The notes below the pieces were generated by a model that did not search any database, was not told the origin of the DNA, and saw nothing but the letters and a program-made list of their open reading frames with translations. A program made the translations under genes and the position numbers. Shown piece by piece: positions 33,068 through 41,529 of a stretch of 64,000 nucleotides of DNA. Numbering within the stretch: position 1 is the stretch's first letter; the number at the start of each line of letters is the position of its first letter. Source of the stretch: Nocardioides luteus (GTDB lineage: Bacteria > Actinomycetota > Actinomycetes > Propionibacteriales > Nocardioidaceae); contig NZ_JZDQ02000029.1 of NCBI RefSeq assembly GCF_000960475.2, positions 1-64,000 on the forward strand, written 5' to 3'.

Positions 33068-33733
33068 TCACCCGTTGGGAGGGCCTGCCGGGAGCAGCCC
33101 GTGGCGGTGGATGAAGACCACCGTCTGCACCCGGTCGCGCAGCTGCAGCTTGGCCAGGCAGGCCGAGACATGGGTCTTCACGGTCGCCTCGGTGAGGAAC
33201 AGCCGGCGCGCGATCTCGTTGTTGCTGAGCCCCTCACCGATCAGCAGGAGCACCTCGCGCTCGCGGGCGGTGAGCAGGTCGAGCTCCTTGGGTGGCTTCG
33301 GAGCCGGAGCCGCCGGGGCGTTGGTGACCCTGCCGATCACGCGCATGGTGACCTCCGGGGCGAGCAGCGCGTGACCGTCCGCGGCGGCCCGCACGGCCTC
33401 GGCCAGCGAGTCGGGGTCAGCGTTCTTGAGGAGGAAGCCGCTGGCGCCGGCGGCGAGCGCGTCGAAGAGGTAGTCGTCGCGGTCGAAGGTGGTCAGGATG
33501 ATGACCTTGGCGTGCCCCTCGGCGACGACCGTACGCGTCGCCTCGATGCCGTCGGTGCCGGGCATCTGCACATCCATCAGCACCACGTCGGGCCGCAGCT
33601 CGCGCGCCTTCGCGATCGCGTCGGCGCCGTCGGAGGCCTCTCCGACGACGGTGATGTCGTCCTCCATCGAGAGGATGAGACGGAACCCCGAACGCAGCAG
33701 CTGCTGGTCGTCGGCGAGCAGCACCCGGATCAT
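33068..33733 (-). CDS. NarL/FixJ-family response regulator
   Basis: A 221-residue regulator. Receiver residues are Asp8/Asp9, phospho-acceptor Asp54 (LMDVQMPGTDG), Thr in ILTTFD and Lys in FLLKNADP. The LuxR-type DNA-binding domain is LTAREREVLLLIGEGLSNNEIARRLFLTEATVKTHVSACLAKLQLRDRVQTVVF. Its ATG overlaps the sensor stop by 4 bp, so the two are coupled. It may activate the ABC exporter 86 bp downstream on the same strand. Confidence 0.93.
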   Translation of the reverse strand: MIRVLLADDQQLLRSGFRLILSMEDDITVVGEASDGADAIAKARELRPDVVLMDVQMPGTDGIEATRTVVAEGHAKVIILTTFDRDDYLFDALAAGASGFLLKNADPDSLAEAVRAAADGHALLAPEVTMRVIGRVTNAPAAPAPKPPKELDLLTAREREVLLLIGEGLSNNEIARRLFLTEATVKTHVSACLAKLQLRDRVQTVVFIHRHGLLPAGPPNG

Positions 33734-35100
33734 CGCGCCGCTCCCGCCGACGGGACGGCGGAGTCGAGCGGGAACCGCACCCGCACCCGGAACCCCTGCA
33801 CGGCCCGGGGCCCGATGTCGACCTCCGCCTTCCGGACGGCCGCCCGCTCCCGGACACCGAGCAGGCCGAGACCGCTGCCCGAGGTGCCGTGCCGGGGCCG
33901 GCCGTTGTCGGTGATCTCCACCTCGGCATAGGGCGCCGCCGCGGTCCGGTCGACGCGCAGGACGACCTGGGCGCGGTCGGCGGTGGAGTGGCGGCGGACG
34001 TTGGCCAGCGCCTCCTGGACGATCCGGTAGACGGAGTGGGCCAGGGGGAGCGGCAGGTCTGATACCGGACCGACGGCCTCGTAGTCGACCCGCAGCCCGC
34101 TCTCGCGGACCTCGTCCAGCAGCGCGGGCAGATCCGCCAGGCGCGGCTCGGGGCTGCGTACGCCATCGGGTTCCGAGTCCGCGTCACCCGCCGGGTCGCG
34201 CAGGGTGCCGAGCAGGGAACGCATCTGGGTGACCCCTTCGCGGGCGGAGGCCTCGACGTTGCCGAGCGCCTCGGTGGCGCCCTCGATGTCGCCGGGGCGA
34301 CCGCGCTCGAGCAGCTTGCGCCCGGCGGCCGCCTGGACCCCGACGACCGCGACGTGGTGGGCGACGACGTCGTGCAGCTCGCGGGCGATCCGCAGGCGTT
34401 CCTCGATCACGGCGCGGCGCTGGAGCTGCCCGGACTGGGCCGCGATGGTCGCCGCCTGCGCGGCGAGCTCGGCCTTCTGCCGCGCGCCCCGCCAGGCGAC
34501 CTGGCCGCCGACGATCGCGCCGATGAAGTAGAGGAGGTTCATCAAGGTGGTGAGCAGCACGTAGGCGGTCACCGGCCCGACCAGCGCCGAGCCCTCCGCG
34601 TCCGCGGTCGACTCGCGGATCTCGTCGATGCCGCTGCCGACCGCGTACTGCCAGGACAGCCAGGCGAACATGAACAGCGTGATCAGCCCCATCACGACCA
34701 CCATGTCCCGCCTGCTCCGCGCCCAGGCGGCGCCGGCGAAGAACGCGACGAAGTAGATGATCTGCATGGGCAGCAGCCCCATCACCATCGGCAGCCACAC
34801 GCCGGTGACGAACATGTGGAGCCCGGCCAGGAGGGCGATCGTGAGCGGGAACCGGCGCCGGAAGACGAGCAGGGCGGCACCGGTGATCACCGCGATCCAC
34901 TCGACCCAGGTCGGTGCGTCGCTGCTGTCGAGCGTGCCGACGCCACGGATCAGCTCCAGGGTGATCAGGCTCGCGACCAGCACGACCGCACCGACCAGCC
35001 AGTCGCCGAGGCCGATCGACCCCTTCCGCTCCCAGTCGTCGTCGGTCGCGAAGAAGGTCGCCAGCCGGCCCGGGGAGCCGGCGTCGTCGTGCACAGTCAC
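33730..35100 (-). CDS. HisKA_3-type sensor histidine kinase
   Basis: A 456-residue membrane sensor. About five hydrophobic helices in residues 30-205 are followed by a dimerisation region with the phospho-acceptor His (RIARELHDVVAHHVAVVGVQ) and an HATPase_c domain with N-box YRIVQEALANVRRHS and G-box TDNGRPRHGTSGSGLGLLGVRERA. The N-terminal part resembles DUF7134-type sensors. GTG at 35100 is chosen with AGGG upstream; the open frame continues to 35196 across a hairpin region and is not likely translated. Confidence 0.9.
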   Translation of the reverse strand: MTVHDDAGSPGRLATFFATDDDWERKGSIGLGDWLVGAVVLVASLITLELIRGVGTLDSSDAPTWVEWIAVITGAALLVFRRRFPLTIALLAGLHMFVTGVWLPMVMGLLPMQIIYFVAFFAGAAWARSRRDMVVVMGLITLFMFAWLSWQYAVGSGIDEIRESTADAEGSALVGPVTAYVLLTTLMNLLYFIGAIVGGQVAWRGARQKAELAAQAATIAAQSGQLQRRAVIEERLRIARELHDVVAHHVAVVGVQAAAGRKLLERGRPGDIEGATEALGNVEASAREGVTQMRSLLGTLRDPAGDADSEPDGVRSPEPRLADLPALLDEVRESGLRVDYEAVGPVSDLPLPLAHSVYRIVQEALANVRRHSTADRAQVVLRVDRTAAAPYAEVEITDNGRPRHGTSGSGLGLLGVRERAAVRKAEVDIGPRAVQGFRVRVRFPLDSAVPSAGAAR

Positions 35101-35168
35101 CCGGCCAACCCTAGGTCCGCCGGAGGGCGGAGTCCTCAGTCTCGAGTCGGAGCCTGGCGGGCGGCTGG

Positions 35169-35237
35169 CGGGGTAGTCCGGGAGCGAACTGCCCATTTAC
35201 TGGCGAGTAATAGGCAGCTCGCTCCCGGACTACCCCG
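35169..35237 (-). terminator. Long near-perfect hairpin after the DEAD-box helicase gene
   Basis: Arms of 25 bp at 35169-35193 and 35213-35237 pair with a single mismatch (stem core GGGGTAGTCCGGGAGCGA). The 19-base loop contains its own perfect 5-bp inverted repeat TTACT-GGCG-AGTAA (35197-35210). It begins 3 bp after the helicase stop. The position suits a terminator; its size and nested loop are more elaborate than usual. Confidence 0.7.
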
Positions 35238-35239
35238 GT

Positions 35240-36538
35240 TCAGCGCGAGCCGGTGGCCCGCTGACGCTTGCGGGCGCGCGAGCCGGGACGGCTCTTCCGG
35301 TTGCCGGTGCCCTCGCCGGCGGGGCGGCGCGGGGGCTGGGTCACGACCGGGACGTACGGGCCCGGGCGGCTGCGCTCACCGGGAGCCAGCTCGACGAGGA
35401 TCGGGTGGCTCGGGCCGTCGACGCGCGTGGTGGTGGGCTTGATCCCGGCGGCACGGGCGAGGCTGCGTACGTCCTTGACCTGGTCGGGCAGCATCAGCGT
35501 CACCACGGTGCCGGAGGCGCCGGCGCGGGCGGTGCGCCCGGAGCGGTGCAGGTAGGCCTTGTGCTCGGCGGGCGGGTCGGCGTGGACCACGAGGGCGACG
35601 TCGTCGACGTGGATCCCGCGGGCCGCGATGTCGGTGGCCACCAGGGTGGTCGCCCGGCCGGAGTGGAAGGCCTCCAGGTTGCGCACCCGGGCGTTCTGGG
35701 AGAGGTCGCCGTGGAGCTCGACGGCCGGGATGCCGGCGCGGCCGAGCTGGCGGGCGACGCCCTTGGCGCCGTGCTTGGTGCGGGTGAAGACGACCGTGCG
35801 GCCCGGAGCCGCCGCCAGGTCCGCGAGCACAGGGATGCGCTGCTCGCGGGCGGAGAGGTGAAGGACGTGGTGCTCCATCTCGGCGACCGGCGACTGCGCC
35901 GAGTCGGCCTCGTGCACGACCGGGGCGGAGAGGAACTGCTTGACCAGCACGTTGATGCCCTTGTCGAGCGTCGCGCTGAACAGCAGGCGCTGGCCGTCCT
36001 TCGGGGTCGCGGACATGAGTCGCTTCACCGCCGGCAGGAAGCCGAGGTCGGCCATGTGGTCGGCCTCGTCGAGCACGGTGATCTCGATCGCGGACAGGTC
36101 GGCGTGACGCTGCGCGATCAGGTCCTCGAGCCGGCCGGGGCAGGCCAGGACGACGTCGGCGCCCTTGCGCAGGCCGATGACCTGCGGGTTCTGCCCCACG
36201 CCGCCGAAGACGGTCTGCACGCTCAGTCCGGCCTCCGTGGCCAGCGGCCGCAGCGACTCCTCGATCTGGCGGACCAGCTCACGGGTCGGCGCGAGCACCA
36301 GCGCCCGCGGCTTGCCGGCCTTGGCCTTCGGGCCACCCGCGAGGCGGGCGACGAGCGGAAGCAGGAAGGCGTACGTCTTGCCCGACCCGGTCCGCCCGCG
36401 GCCGAGCACGTCGCGGCCGGCGAGGGAGTCCGGCAGGGTCGCGGCCTGGATCGGGGTCGGAGAGGTGATGCCGTGGTGATCGAGGACGGCGGTGAGGTCT
36501 GCGGGCACGCCGAGCGCGCTGAAGCTCTGCTGAGACAA
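35240..36538 (-). CDS. DEAD-box RNA helicase
   Basis: A 432-residue ATP-dependent RNA helicase. The Q motif GITSPTPIQAATLPDSLAGRD, motif I GRTGSGKTYAF, PTRELVRQ, motif II VLDEADHM, SAT and the C-terminal HGDLSQNARVRNLEAFHSGRATTLVATDIAARGIHVDDVALVVHADPP and HRSGRTARAG are complete. A basic tail RPAGEGTGNRKSRPGSRARKRQRATGSR probably binds RNA. Translation seems to start at a TTG at 36538 without an SD, after a leader hairpin, as in cold-response helicases. It is the RhlE-like group. Confidence 0.92.
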   Translation of the reverse strand: MSQQSFSALGVPADLTAVLDHHGITSPTPIQAATLPDSLAGRDVLGRGRTGSGKTYAFLLPLVARLAGGPKAKAGKPRALVLAPTRELVRQIEESLRPLATEAGLSVQTVFGGVGQNPQVIGLRKGADVVLACPGRLEDLIAQRHADLSAIEITVLDEADHMADLGFLPAVKRLMSATPKDGQRLLFSATLDKGINVLVKQFLSAPVVHEADSAQSPVAEMEHHVLHLSAREQRIPVLADLAAAPGRTVVFTRTKHGAKGVARQLGRAGIPAVELHGDLSQNARVRNLEAFHSGRATTLVATDIAARGIHVDDVALVVHADPPAEHKAYLHRSGRTARAGASGTVVTLMLPDQVKDVRSLARAAGIKPTTTRVDGPSHPILVELAPGERSRPGPYVPVVTQPPRRPAGEGTGNRKSRPGSRARKRQRATGSR

Positions 36539-36544
36539 GGAGTC

Positions 36545-36582
36545 AACTTTTCAAGCGAGGTGTCTCGCCATAGGTGAAAGTT
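36545..36582 (-). promoter_or_regulatory. Leader hairpin at the helicase start
   Basis: An outer pair AACTTTTCA/TGAAAGTT (one bulge) and an inner perfect GCGAG-TGT-CTCGC stem lie directly upstream of the TTG start, the 3' arm ending 7 bp before it. No SD is visible. The hairpin probably influences initiation, for example with temperature or helicase autoregulation (inference). Confidence 0.5.
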
Positions 36583-36699
36583 GCTACCGAGAGCGGCCGG
36601 GGGCAAGACCGGAACGGGCCGCTGTTGAATCAGATACTAGCGGTAGGTGACCCATCCACCAGAATCCTCGGCCCGCTCGCGGGGTCTAGATGATCACGC

Positions 36700-36765
36700 G
36701 CCGAGTCGGCGCAACCGCACGCCTCGCTCGCTTCGCTCCAAGGCATGCAGTTGCGCCGACTCGGC
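36700..36765 (-). terminator. Long hairpin after the zinc alcohol dehydrogenase gene
   Basis: Perfect 16-bp arms GCCGAGTCGGCGCAAC (36700-36715) and complement (36750-36765), with partial pairing continuing inside and a CTCGCTCGCTTCGCTCC loop. It lies 14 bp after the stop on the minus strand. The arm core matches the terminator at 12605-12642. Confidence 0.7.
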
Positions 36766-36778
36766 TTCACCACGACGC

Positions 36779-37933
36779 TCACGCCCACGGATCGACCAGG
36801 ATCTTCGCGTGGGTCTCCGGATCGGCGAGGTCCGAGAATGCCTGGGCGACGCCGTCCAGCCCGACGGTGCCCGTGTGCAGCGGCGAGGGGTCCACCTTCC
36901 CGCCGGCGATGAGCTCGAGCGTGCGCGCGAACTCCGCCGGGTCGTAGCCGAAGACGAACCGCAGGTCGATCTCCTTGTGGATCGCGATCGCCGGCCGGAT
37001 CGTGTCAGGCTCCATGCACACCCCGACCACCACGACGCGCGTGTGCAGCGGTGCGGCGGTCATGATCTGCTCCAGCATCCCGGGCACGCCGACGCACTCG
37101 AAGACGACCGGGCCGGTCGGGGACTGCCCGAGGCGGTCGGCGTTGAGCAGCACGGTCTCCCACGGCAGCAGCGGGATGCGGCGGACGACCTGCATCGCGT
37201 CGATCCCGAAGCCCAGGTAGTCGGTCAGCGAGCTCACCGGACCACGCTGCTTGTAGGCGTCCCACGGCGGGGACTCGCGCGGGTCGACGACCACGTCGGC
37301 ACCGCACTCCACCGCCAGCGCGCGACGCGCGGGGGAGAGGTCGGAGGCGACCACCTTCTTCACCCCCTGCGCCTTGAGCATGAGGATGACGGCCAGTCCG
37401 ATCGGGCCGCAGCCGATGACCACGGCCGGGCGTCGCGCCGAGACCGCGCCGCGGCGTACGGCGTGGAAGGCGACGGCCAGGGGCTCGGTGAAGACCGCCT
37501 GGTCCGGCTTCACGCCGTCGGGGACGGGGAAGGTGAACGCCTCCTGGACGACGCAGTACTCCGCGAAGCCGCCGGGGGAGTCGACGTCGAAGCCGACCAT
37601 GTGGATGGCCCCGTCCGTACGCAGCACCGGCAGCGCCGCCACCGAGGTGCCCGGCTCCCATCGACCCCGGGTCTCCGGGCCGTAGGCGACGACCTCGCCG
37701 AGGAGCTCGTGGCCCAGCACGATCTCCTGCTCGGGCGTCATCGCGGTGGTGTAGCCGAGCTCGGTGACCACCTCGTTGAGCTCGCTGCTGTGCTCGCGGA
37801 CGTGCAGGTCGGAGCCGCAGATCCCGGCGCGCAGCACCTTGATCAGCAGCTGACCCGGCCCGGGCTCGGGACGCGGGACCGACCGCACCGAGAGCTCGCC
37901 GTTGTGGACCACGGTTGCGCGCATCTGGTTCAT
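36779..37933 (-). CDS. Zinc-dependent alcohol dehydrogenase
   Basis: A 384-residue medium-chain dehydrogenase. The catalytic zinc region is GICGSDLHVREH with Cys39-equivalent and GHELLGEV; the NAD(P)-binding site is AVVIGCGPIGLAVILMLKAQGVKKVVASD. The stretch DAYKQRGPVSSLTDYLGFGIDAMQ is an insertion not seen in typical Adh, and the structural-zinc four-Cys loop is missing. It probably oxidises a sugar alcohol or aldehyde. ATG at 37933 (MNQMRAT) or the internal ATG at 37924 is possible. It is followed on its strand by a terminator hairpin. Confidence 0.85.
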   Translation of the reverse strand: MNQMRATVVHNGELSVRSVPRPEPGPGQLLIKVLRAGICGSDLHVREHSSELNEVVTELGYTTAMTPEQEIVLGHELLGEVVAYGPETRGRWEPGTSVAALPVLRTDGAIHMVGFDVDSPGGFAEYCVVQEAFTFPVPDGVKPDQAVFTEPLAVAFHAVRRGAVSARRPAVVIGCGPIGLAVILMLKAQGVKKVVASDLSPARRALAVECGADVVVDPRESPPWDAYKQRGPVSSLTDYLGFGIDAMQVVRRIPLLPWETVLLNADRLGQSPTGPVVFECVGVPGMLEQIMTAAPLHTRVVVVGVCMEPDTIRPAIAIHKEIDLRFVFGYDPAEFARTLELIAGGKVDPSPLHTGTVGLDGVAQAFSDLADPETHAKILVDPWA

Positions 37934-37949
37934 CGGCGCTGACGCTACC

Positions 37950-38960
37950 TCACTCCAGGGGCAGCGATCCGGCAGAGGTGATCCGGTGCAGGTGAGCGGT
38001 GAACGAGTGCACGTGGTCGACGCGCGGCAGTCGCAGCGCGGCGCCGGTGACCAGGTGCAAGGTGACGTCGATGCGCGGGTTGGCCTTCCGCTCGTCGACG
38101 ACACCGGTGCCGATGCCGGTCACGTCCTCCCAGAGGATGACGTCGGTGTGCCGGGCGTGCTCCAGGACCAGGCCGCCCTCGTAGAGCCCGAGGTCCACCG
38201 CGACCGGGCGCTGCAGCCCGAGCCAGGTCAGCCGGAACCCGAGGATGAGCCCGCCGAGCGCGACCAGTACCCCGGCCAGCACGAGCACCGTCGGCAGGTG
38301 CGGCCGAGCGGCGACCCAGGCGCCGAGCGCAATGATCGCCGGGCCGAGGACCAGCCCGACGGGCACCAGCCACGCCCGTCCGTGCGCGGGATGGGTGCTC
38401 AGCCGGATACCGAGGTCCTCGGTGAGCGTCTCCTCGCCCGGCGTACGCAGCCACGCCCGCCGCGTCGGCAGCACCACCAGCCCGAGGACCACGAGCGCGA
38501 GCCCACCCCAGAGCACCGGGTCGCGGCCCATCCCGACGAGGCGGGCCGGCCACGGGTTGATCGCGTGCTCCCCGTACGCATCGGTGTCGACCACCCACAT
38601 CCGGAAGGTCGCCTTCGAGGGGTCGGGGTCGCGGCCGATGTCGCGCAGGGTGCCGTGGATGCTTCCGGTGACCTGCTCGCCGTCGACGCGCCACCGGCCC
38701 CGGCAGGAGATGATCTCGCCGGTGCCGCCGTCGAACTCGCACCGCTCCACCACGCTCACCTTCGCCCACTGACCGCTGTTCCACCGGTCGGTGGCCTGCT
38801 GCGCCACGACGGTGGCCGGGAACAGCATCGCCAACGCGCCCAGGCCCAGGGTGATCAGGACGGTCGCGATCGACGTACGTCGACGTAAGCGGACGATCCG
38901 GCGAGACGGTTCGATGAGACGGGACTTGGGGCCGGTGGTGGGAAGCACGGGGCCTTTCAC
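37950..38960 (-). CDS. Hypothetical four-helix membrane protein, DUF6585-like C-terminus
   Basis: A 336-residue protein: helix at TSIATVLITLGLGALAML, a periplasm-like domain with four Cys (VVERCEFDGG, ISCRGRWR), then three helices (LVVLGLVVLP, LVPVGLVLGPAIIALGAW, VLAGVLVALGGLILG) and a C-terminal beta domain LGLYEGGLVLEHARHTDVILWEDVTGIGTGV. The last is similar to the DUF6585 fold seen in actinobacterial membrane proteins. Function is unknown. GTG at 38960 is the longest start; a GTG at 38948 after AAAGG is an alternative. It ends 16 bp before the dehydrogenase start on the same strand. Confidence 0.65.
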   Translation of the reverse strand: MKGPVLPTTGPKSRLIEPSRRIVRLRRRTSIATVLITLGLGALAMLFPATVVAQQATDRWNSGQWAKVSVVERCEFDGGTGEIISCRGRWRVDGEQVTGSIHGTLRDIGRDPDPSKATFRMWVVDTDAYGEHAINPWPARLVGMGRDPVLWGGLALVVLGLVVLPTRRAWLRTPGEETLTEDLGIRLSTHPAHGRAWLVPVGLVLGPAIIALGAWVAARPHLPTVLVLAGVLVALGGLILGFRLTWLGLQRPVAVDLGLYEGGLVLEHARHTDVILWEDVTGIGTGVVDERKANPRIDVTLHLVTGAALRLPRVDHVHSFTAHLHRITSAGSLPLE

Positions 38961-39008
38961 ATCAAGGACTGGAAGGAGGTCGAGGCGTCGGAGATCCTAG
39001 TCGCATGC

Positions 39009-39028
39009 CCCTGCGGGTTTCCGCAGGG
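39009..39028. promoter_or_regulatory. Short hairpin in a divergent gap
   Basis: CCCTGCGG-GTTT-CCGCAGGG, a perfect 8-bp stem with a 4-base loop, midway between the divergent membrane-protein and arginase-family genes. It is too far from a gene end to be a usual terminator, so it may be a leader structure or operator. Nothing else is seen in this 125-bp gap. Confidence 0.4.
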
Positions 39029-39085
39029 CGAGCCTGATCCAGTGATACCTGCACGGCCAAGGCCCGACCCAGTACGTTGGGCGGC

Positions 39086-39871
39086 ATGCGGCTGCTGGCT
39101 CCGTACCACCAGGACGACCTTCTCCCGACTCTCGCCGAGGAACTGCCACCGGACTGGGCCGACGCGATCATCACCGCGGATCTCCCCGCGGGCGGGGACG
39201 GGTGGGAGCGGTTGGCGCCGATCTACGCGGCGGTCGCGGACGCCGTGGCGGACGCTCAGGTGAGCCCGACGGTGGTGTCCGGGTGCTGCTGCGTCAGTCT
39301 CGGCACGCTGGCCGGACTTCAGCGGGCGGGGATCGACCCGGCGGTCGTGTGGATCGACGCGCACGGGGACGTACAGACGATGGAGACCTCGGCGTCCGGT
39401 TATCTCGGCGGGATGCCGCTGCGGGTGATGGCGGGCTACCGGCCGGACCTGGTCGCCGACGAGATCGGCCTCCGGCCGGTCCAGGAGGACCGACTCGTCC
39501 TCGTCGACGCGCGTGACCTCGACGAGCCCGAGGCCGCCTACCTGGAGACAGCGCGGATCCGTCGTACCAGCCTCGCGGGGCTCGACGAGAGTGCCCTTCC
39601 CGACGGCCCGCTGCTGCTCCACATCGACCTCGACGTGATCGACCCGACCGATCTGCCCGGCCTTCGGTTCCCCGCCGACGCAGGACCGTCGGCAGCGCAG
39701 GCCGTGGAGGCCGTACGCAGGGTGCAGGCCACCGGACGGGTGGCGGCCTTCGACGTCGCGGCGACCTGGGATCCGGCCGCGCCCGACCCCGGCGGGGCAC
39801 GAAGAAGCATTGCGGCGGAGCTGCTCGACCACGACGCGAGCTGGGCGGGAGCGACCCTCGATTGGCGGTAG
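39086..39871 (+). CDS. Arginase/agmatinase-family hydrolase
   Basis: A 261-residue protein of the ureohydrolase fold. Two manganese ligand clusters are present: WIDAHGDVQT (Asp91, His93, Asp95) and LLHIDLDVIDP (Asp181, Asp183). The N-terminal ligand, usually GGDHS, is replaced by VVSGCCCVSLG, so the third metal ligand is not seen. It is shorter than arginase (about 300). It may hydrolyse a guanidino or formimino compound; substrate unknown. ATG at 39086. Divergent from a membrane protein gene, with no amino acid operon beside it. Confidence 0.78.
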   Translation: MRLLAPYHQDDLLPTLAEELPPDWADAIITADLPAGGDGWERLAPIYAAVADAVADAQVSPTVVSGCCCVSLGTLAGLQRAGIDPAVVWIDAHGDVQTMETSASGYLGGMPLRVMAGYRPDLVADEIGLRPVQEDRLVLVDARDLDEPEAAYLETARIRRTSLAGLDESALPDGPLLLHIDLDVIDPTDLPGLRFPADAGPSAAQAVEAVRRVQATGRVAAFDVAATWDPAAPDPGGARRSIAAELLDHDASWAGATLDWR

Positions 39872-39933
39872 TCGCCGTTGCGCCGTCCTGCCGTGAGCCT
39901 GAGGTTGCCGGAAGCCGGCGAAGGCGCGGAGCA

Positions 39934-40795
39934 TCACGCAGCTCGAGTCCCGTCCTCGGTCTCATTCAGGCTCCTTGCCCCGAGCTGCTCGAGGGTCCCA
40001 TCCGGGTACCGCACAAAGGACCTGCCCAGGGGCGAGCGCCACACATACGTCCCCGGGGAAGTCTGCTCATAACGCCAGCCACCATGCGTCTTCAACCGAT
40101 GATGGCTGCGGCACAGCTTCGCGAGATTGCGGGTCGACGTCTTCCCGCCGGAGTCGTATGCGGTGATGTGATCGGTGTCGGCGTGCCACGCCGAACGCGT
40201 GCACCCCGGGAACACGCAAGTCCCGCCGGCGAGCAGGACCGCCTGCTCGTGCTGTAGTGCGGAGGGCTCGTACCCGGCGCGGGTGATCTCGCTGTTCAAG
40301 TCGATCACCTTCACGGGACGCACCACGGTTCCTGGCGTCTGCGCCCACTCGTCGACGCGCTCGACCGGCACGAGCGCACCGAAGTTGTCCACCGAGACCA
40401 AGCCAGTGCCACGTAGGTCCCCCTGATCGACATGGCAGTAGATGTGCAGGATCCGAGCCGCCCTAGAGCCTTCACCGTCGGGAGGCGGTGGGCTACCTCG
40501 ACCACGTCGGCCGCCAGGCGGCGCGCGGCTCCCAAGCTCGTTCCGAGCCGAGGCTCATCACGGCGAACTCCGAGACCGGAGGAGCGCCCTCACCCGCGAT
40601 GGGAATGGACCGGTCTCCAAGCAGACACGGATCCTCGTCCATCGCCACGTCGTCCGGACCACGCGGTGGCCGATCCGCGAGATATTCAGCGACCAGGATC
40701 AGGCGATCATTGGCTGCTCGAACCTCATCGACGCGGGTCTGGGAAAGTGCATCGAGCAGGTCTCGCGAGGTGCTTTCATCGGATCCCGGGAACAT
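39934..40795 (-). pseudogene. Broken DUF222/HNH endonuclease gene (13E12-repeat family)
   Basis: The C-terminal HNH domain is intact in one frame: HIYCHVDQGDLRGTG, then TCVFPGCTRSAWHADTDHITAYDSGGKTSTRNLAKLCRSHHRLKTHGGW. The N-terminal part (MFPGSDESTSRDLL, LSQTRVDEVRAANDRLILVAEYL, VSEFAVMSLG) is in another frame, and a middle piece (LGAARRLAADVVEVAHRLP) in a third. Much of the DUF222 region of usual 400-450 residue members is deleted. Two frame disruptions plus an internal deletion mean no full product can be made; the HNH part could be made alone from 40401. These genes multiply in actinobacterial genomes. Confidence 0.78.
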
Positions 40796-40937
40796 GTCTA
40801 ATTGTACCTCTGACCTGCAGAAACGGACAGATTCTAGCCAGCCTTTCGGGGAACGTCCTGGTGACATTCAGGGTGTCTGGCCGGCGGGTAGGAGCGGTCG
40901 TCGGACGTAGCCGAGGGGTGGCACTATCTTTGGTCGC

Positions 40938-41456
40938 ATGGGGACCCGATTCGGCGCTACCGACGTCGACTACCCAGCCGTCGGTGGAGCACACGTTGCT
41001 CTTCTGGTGAGCGCGAGCGCAGACTTCGCGACGATCGATGAGCGGCACACCAGCCGTCTCGACGATGTGGCTGACTACGTACCGGGCCGTTTCTACGAAC
41101 GCGAGCTCCCGGCGATCGAGGCCGTGCTCGCGCATGCCGACCCGCTCGACGTACTCGTCATCGACGGGTACGTCGACCTCGACCCGACCGGTCGCGCCGG
41201 TCTTGGCCAGCGTGTCTGGGAGGCAGGTCTCGCACCGGTCGTGATCGGCGTCGCCAAGTCCCGGTTCCGCGCCGCCACGCATGCGATTCCGGTCATCCGG
41301 GGCATCTCGACCAGGCCCCTTTACATCACCGCGGCAGGTATGCCCCAGGATGAGGCCGCGGACCTCGTACGCGCCATGGCCGGCGACGCGCGGATCCCTG
41401 ATGCGCTGAGGCTTGTCGACCGGTTGGCGCGCGGCGTGCCTGCCGATTGGATCTAG
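40938..41456 (+). CDS. Endonuclease V family protein, divergent
   Basis: A 172-residue protein resembling endonuclease V, which nicks DNA next to deoxyinosine. Matching features are [18 protein letters not shown] (first catalytic Asp strand), [18 protein letters not shown] (the P-G-x-L-x-F-R-E helix region with Glu) and [19 protein letters not shown] (second Asp, DG). The family His after the DG motif appears replaced by Asp, and the protein is about 50 residues shorter than E. coli Nfi. It may be an inactive or altered-specificity homologue. ATG at 40938 has no SD and a TATCTT sequence sits 12 bp before it, so it may be leaderless. Confidence 0.72.
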   Translation: MGTRFGATDVDYPAVGGAHVALLVSASADFATIDERHTSRLDDVADYVPGRFYERELPAIEAVLAHADPLDVLVIDGYVDLDPTGRAGLGQRVWEAGLAPVVIGVAKSRFRAATHAIPVIRGISTRPLYITAAGMPQDEAADLVRAMAGDARIPDALRLVDRLARGVPADWI

Positions 41457-41529
41457 GTGTCAGTGCGGCGGATACGATCAGGTGTCTGCCGAACACGGCC
41501 GAAGACCCAAGCTGACCACAGGAGAGATC

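Noticed and set aside
41457-41529. A T-box riboswitch before thrS
   Set aside because: The gap is only 73 bp, with no T-box motif and no specifier stem.
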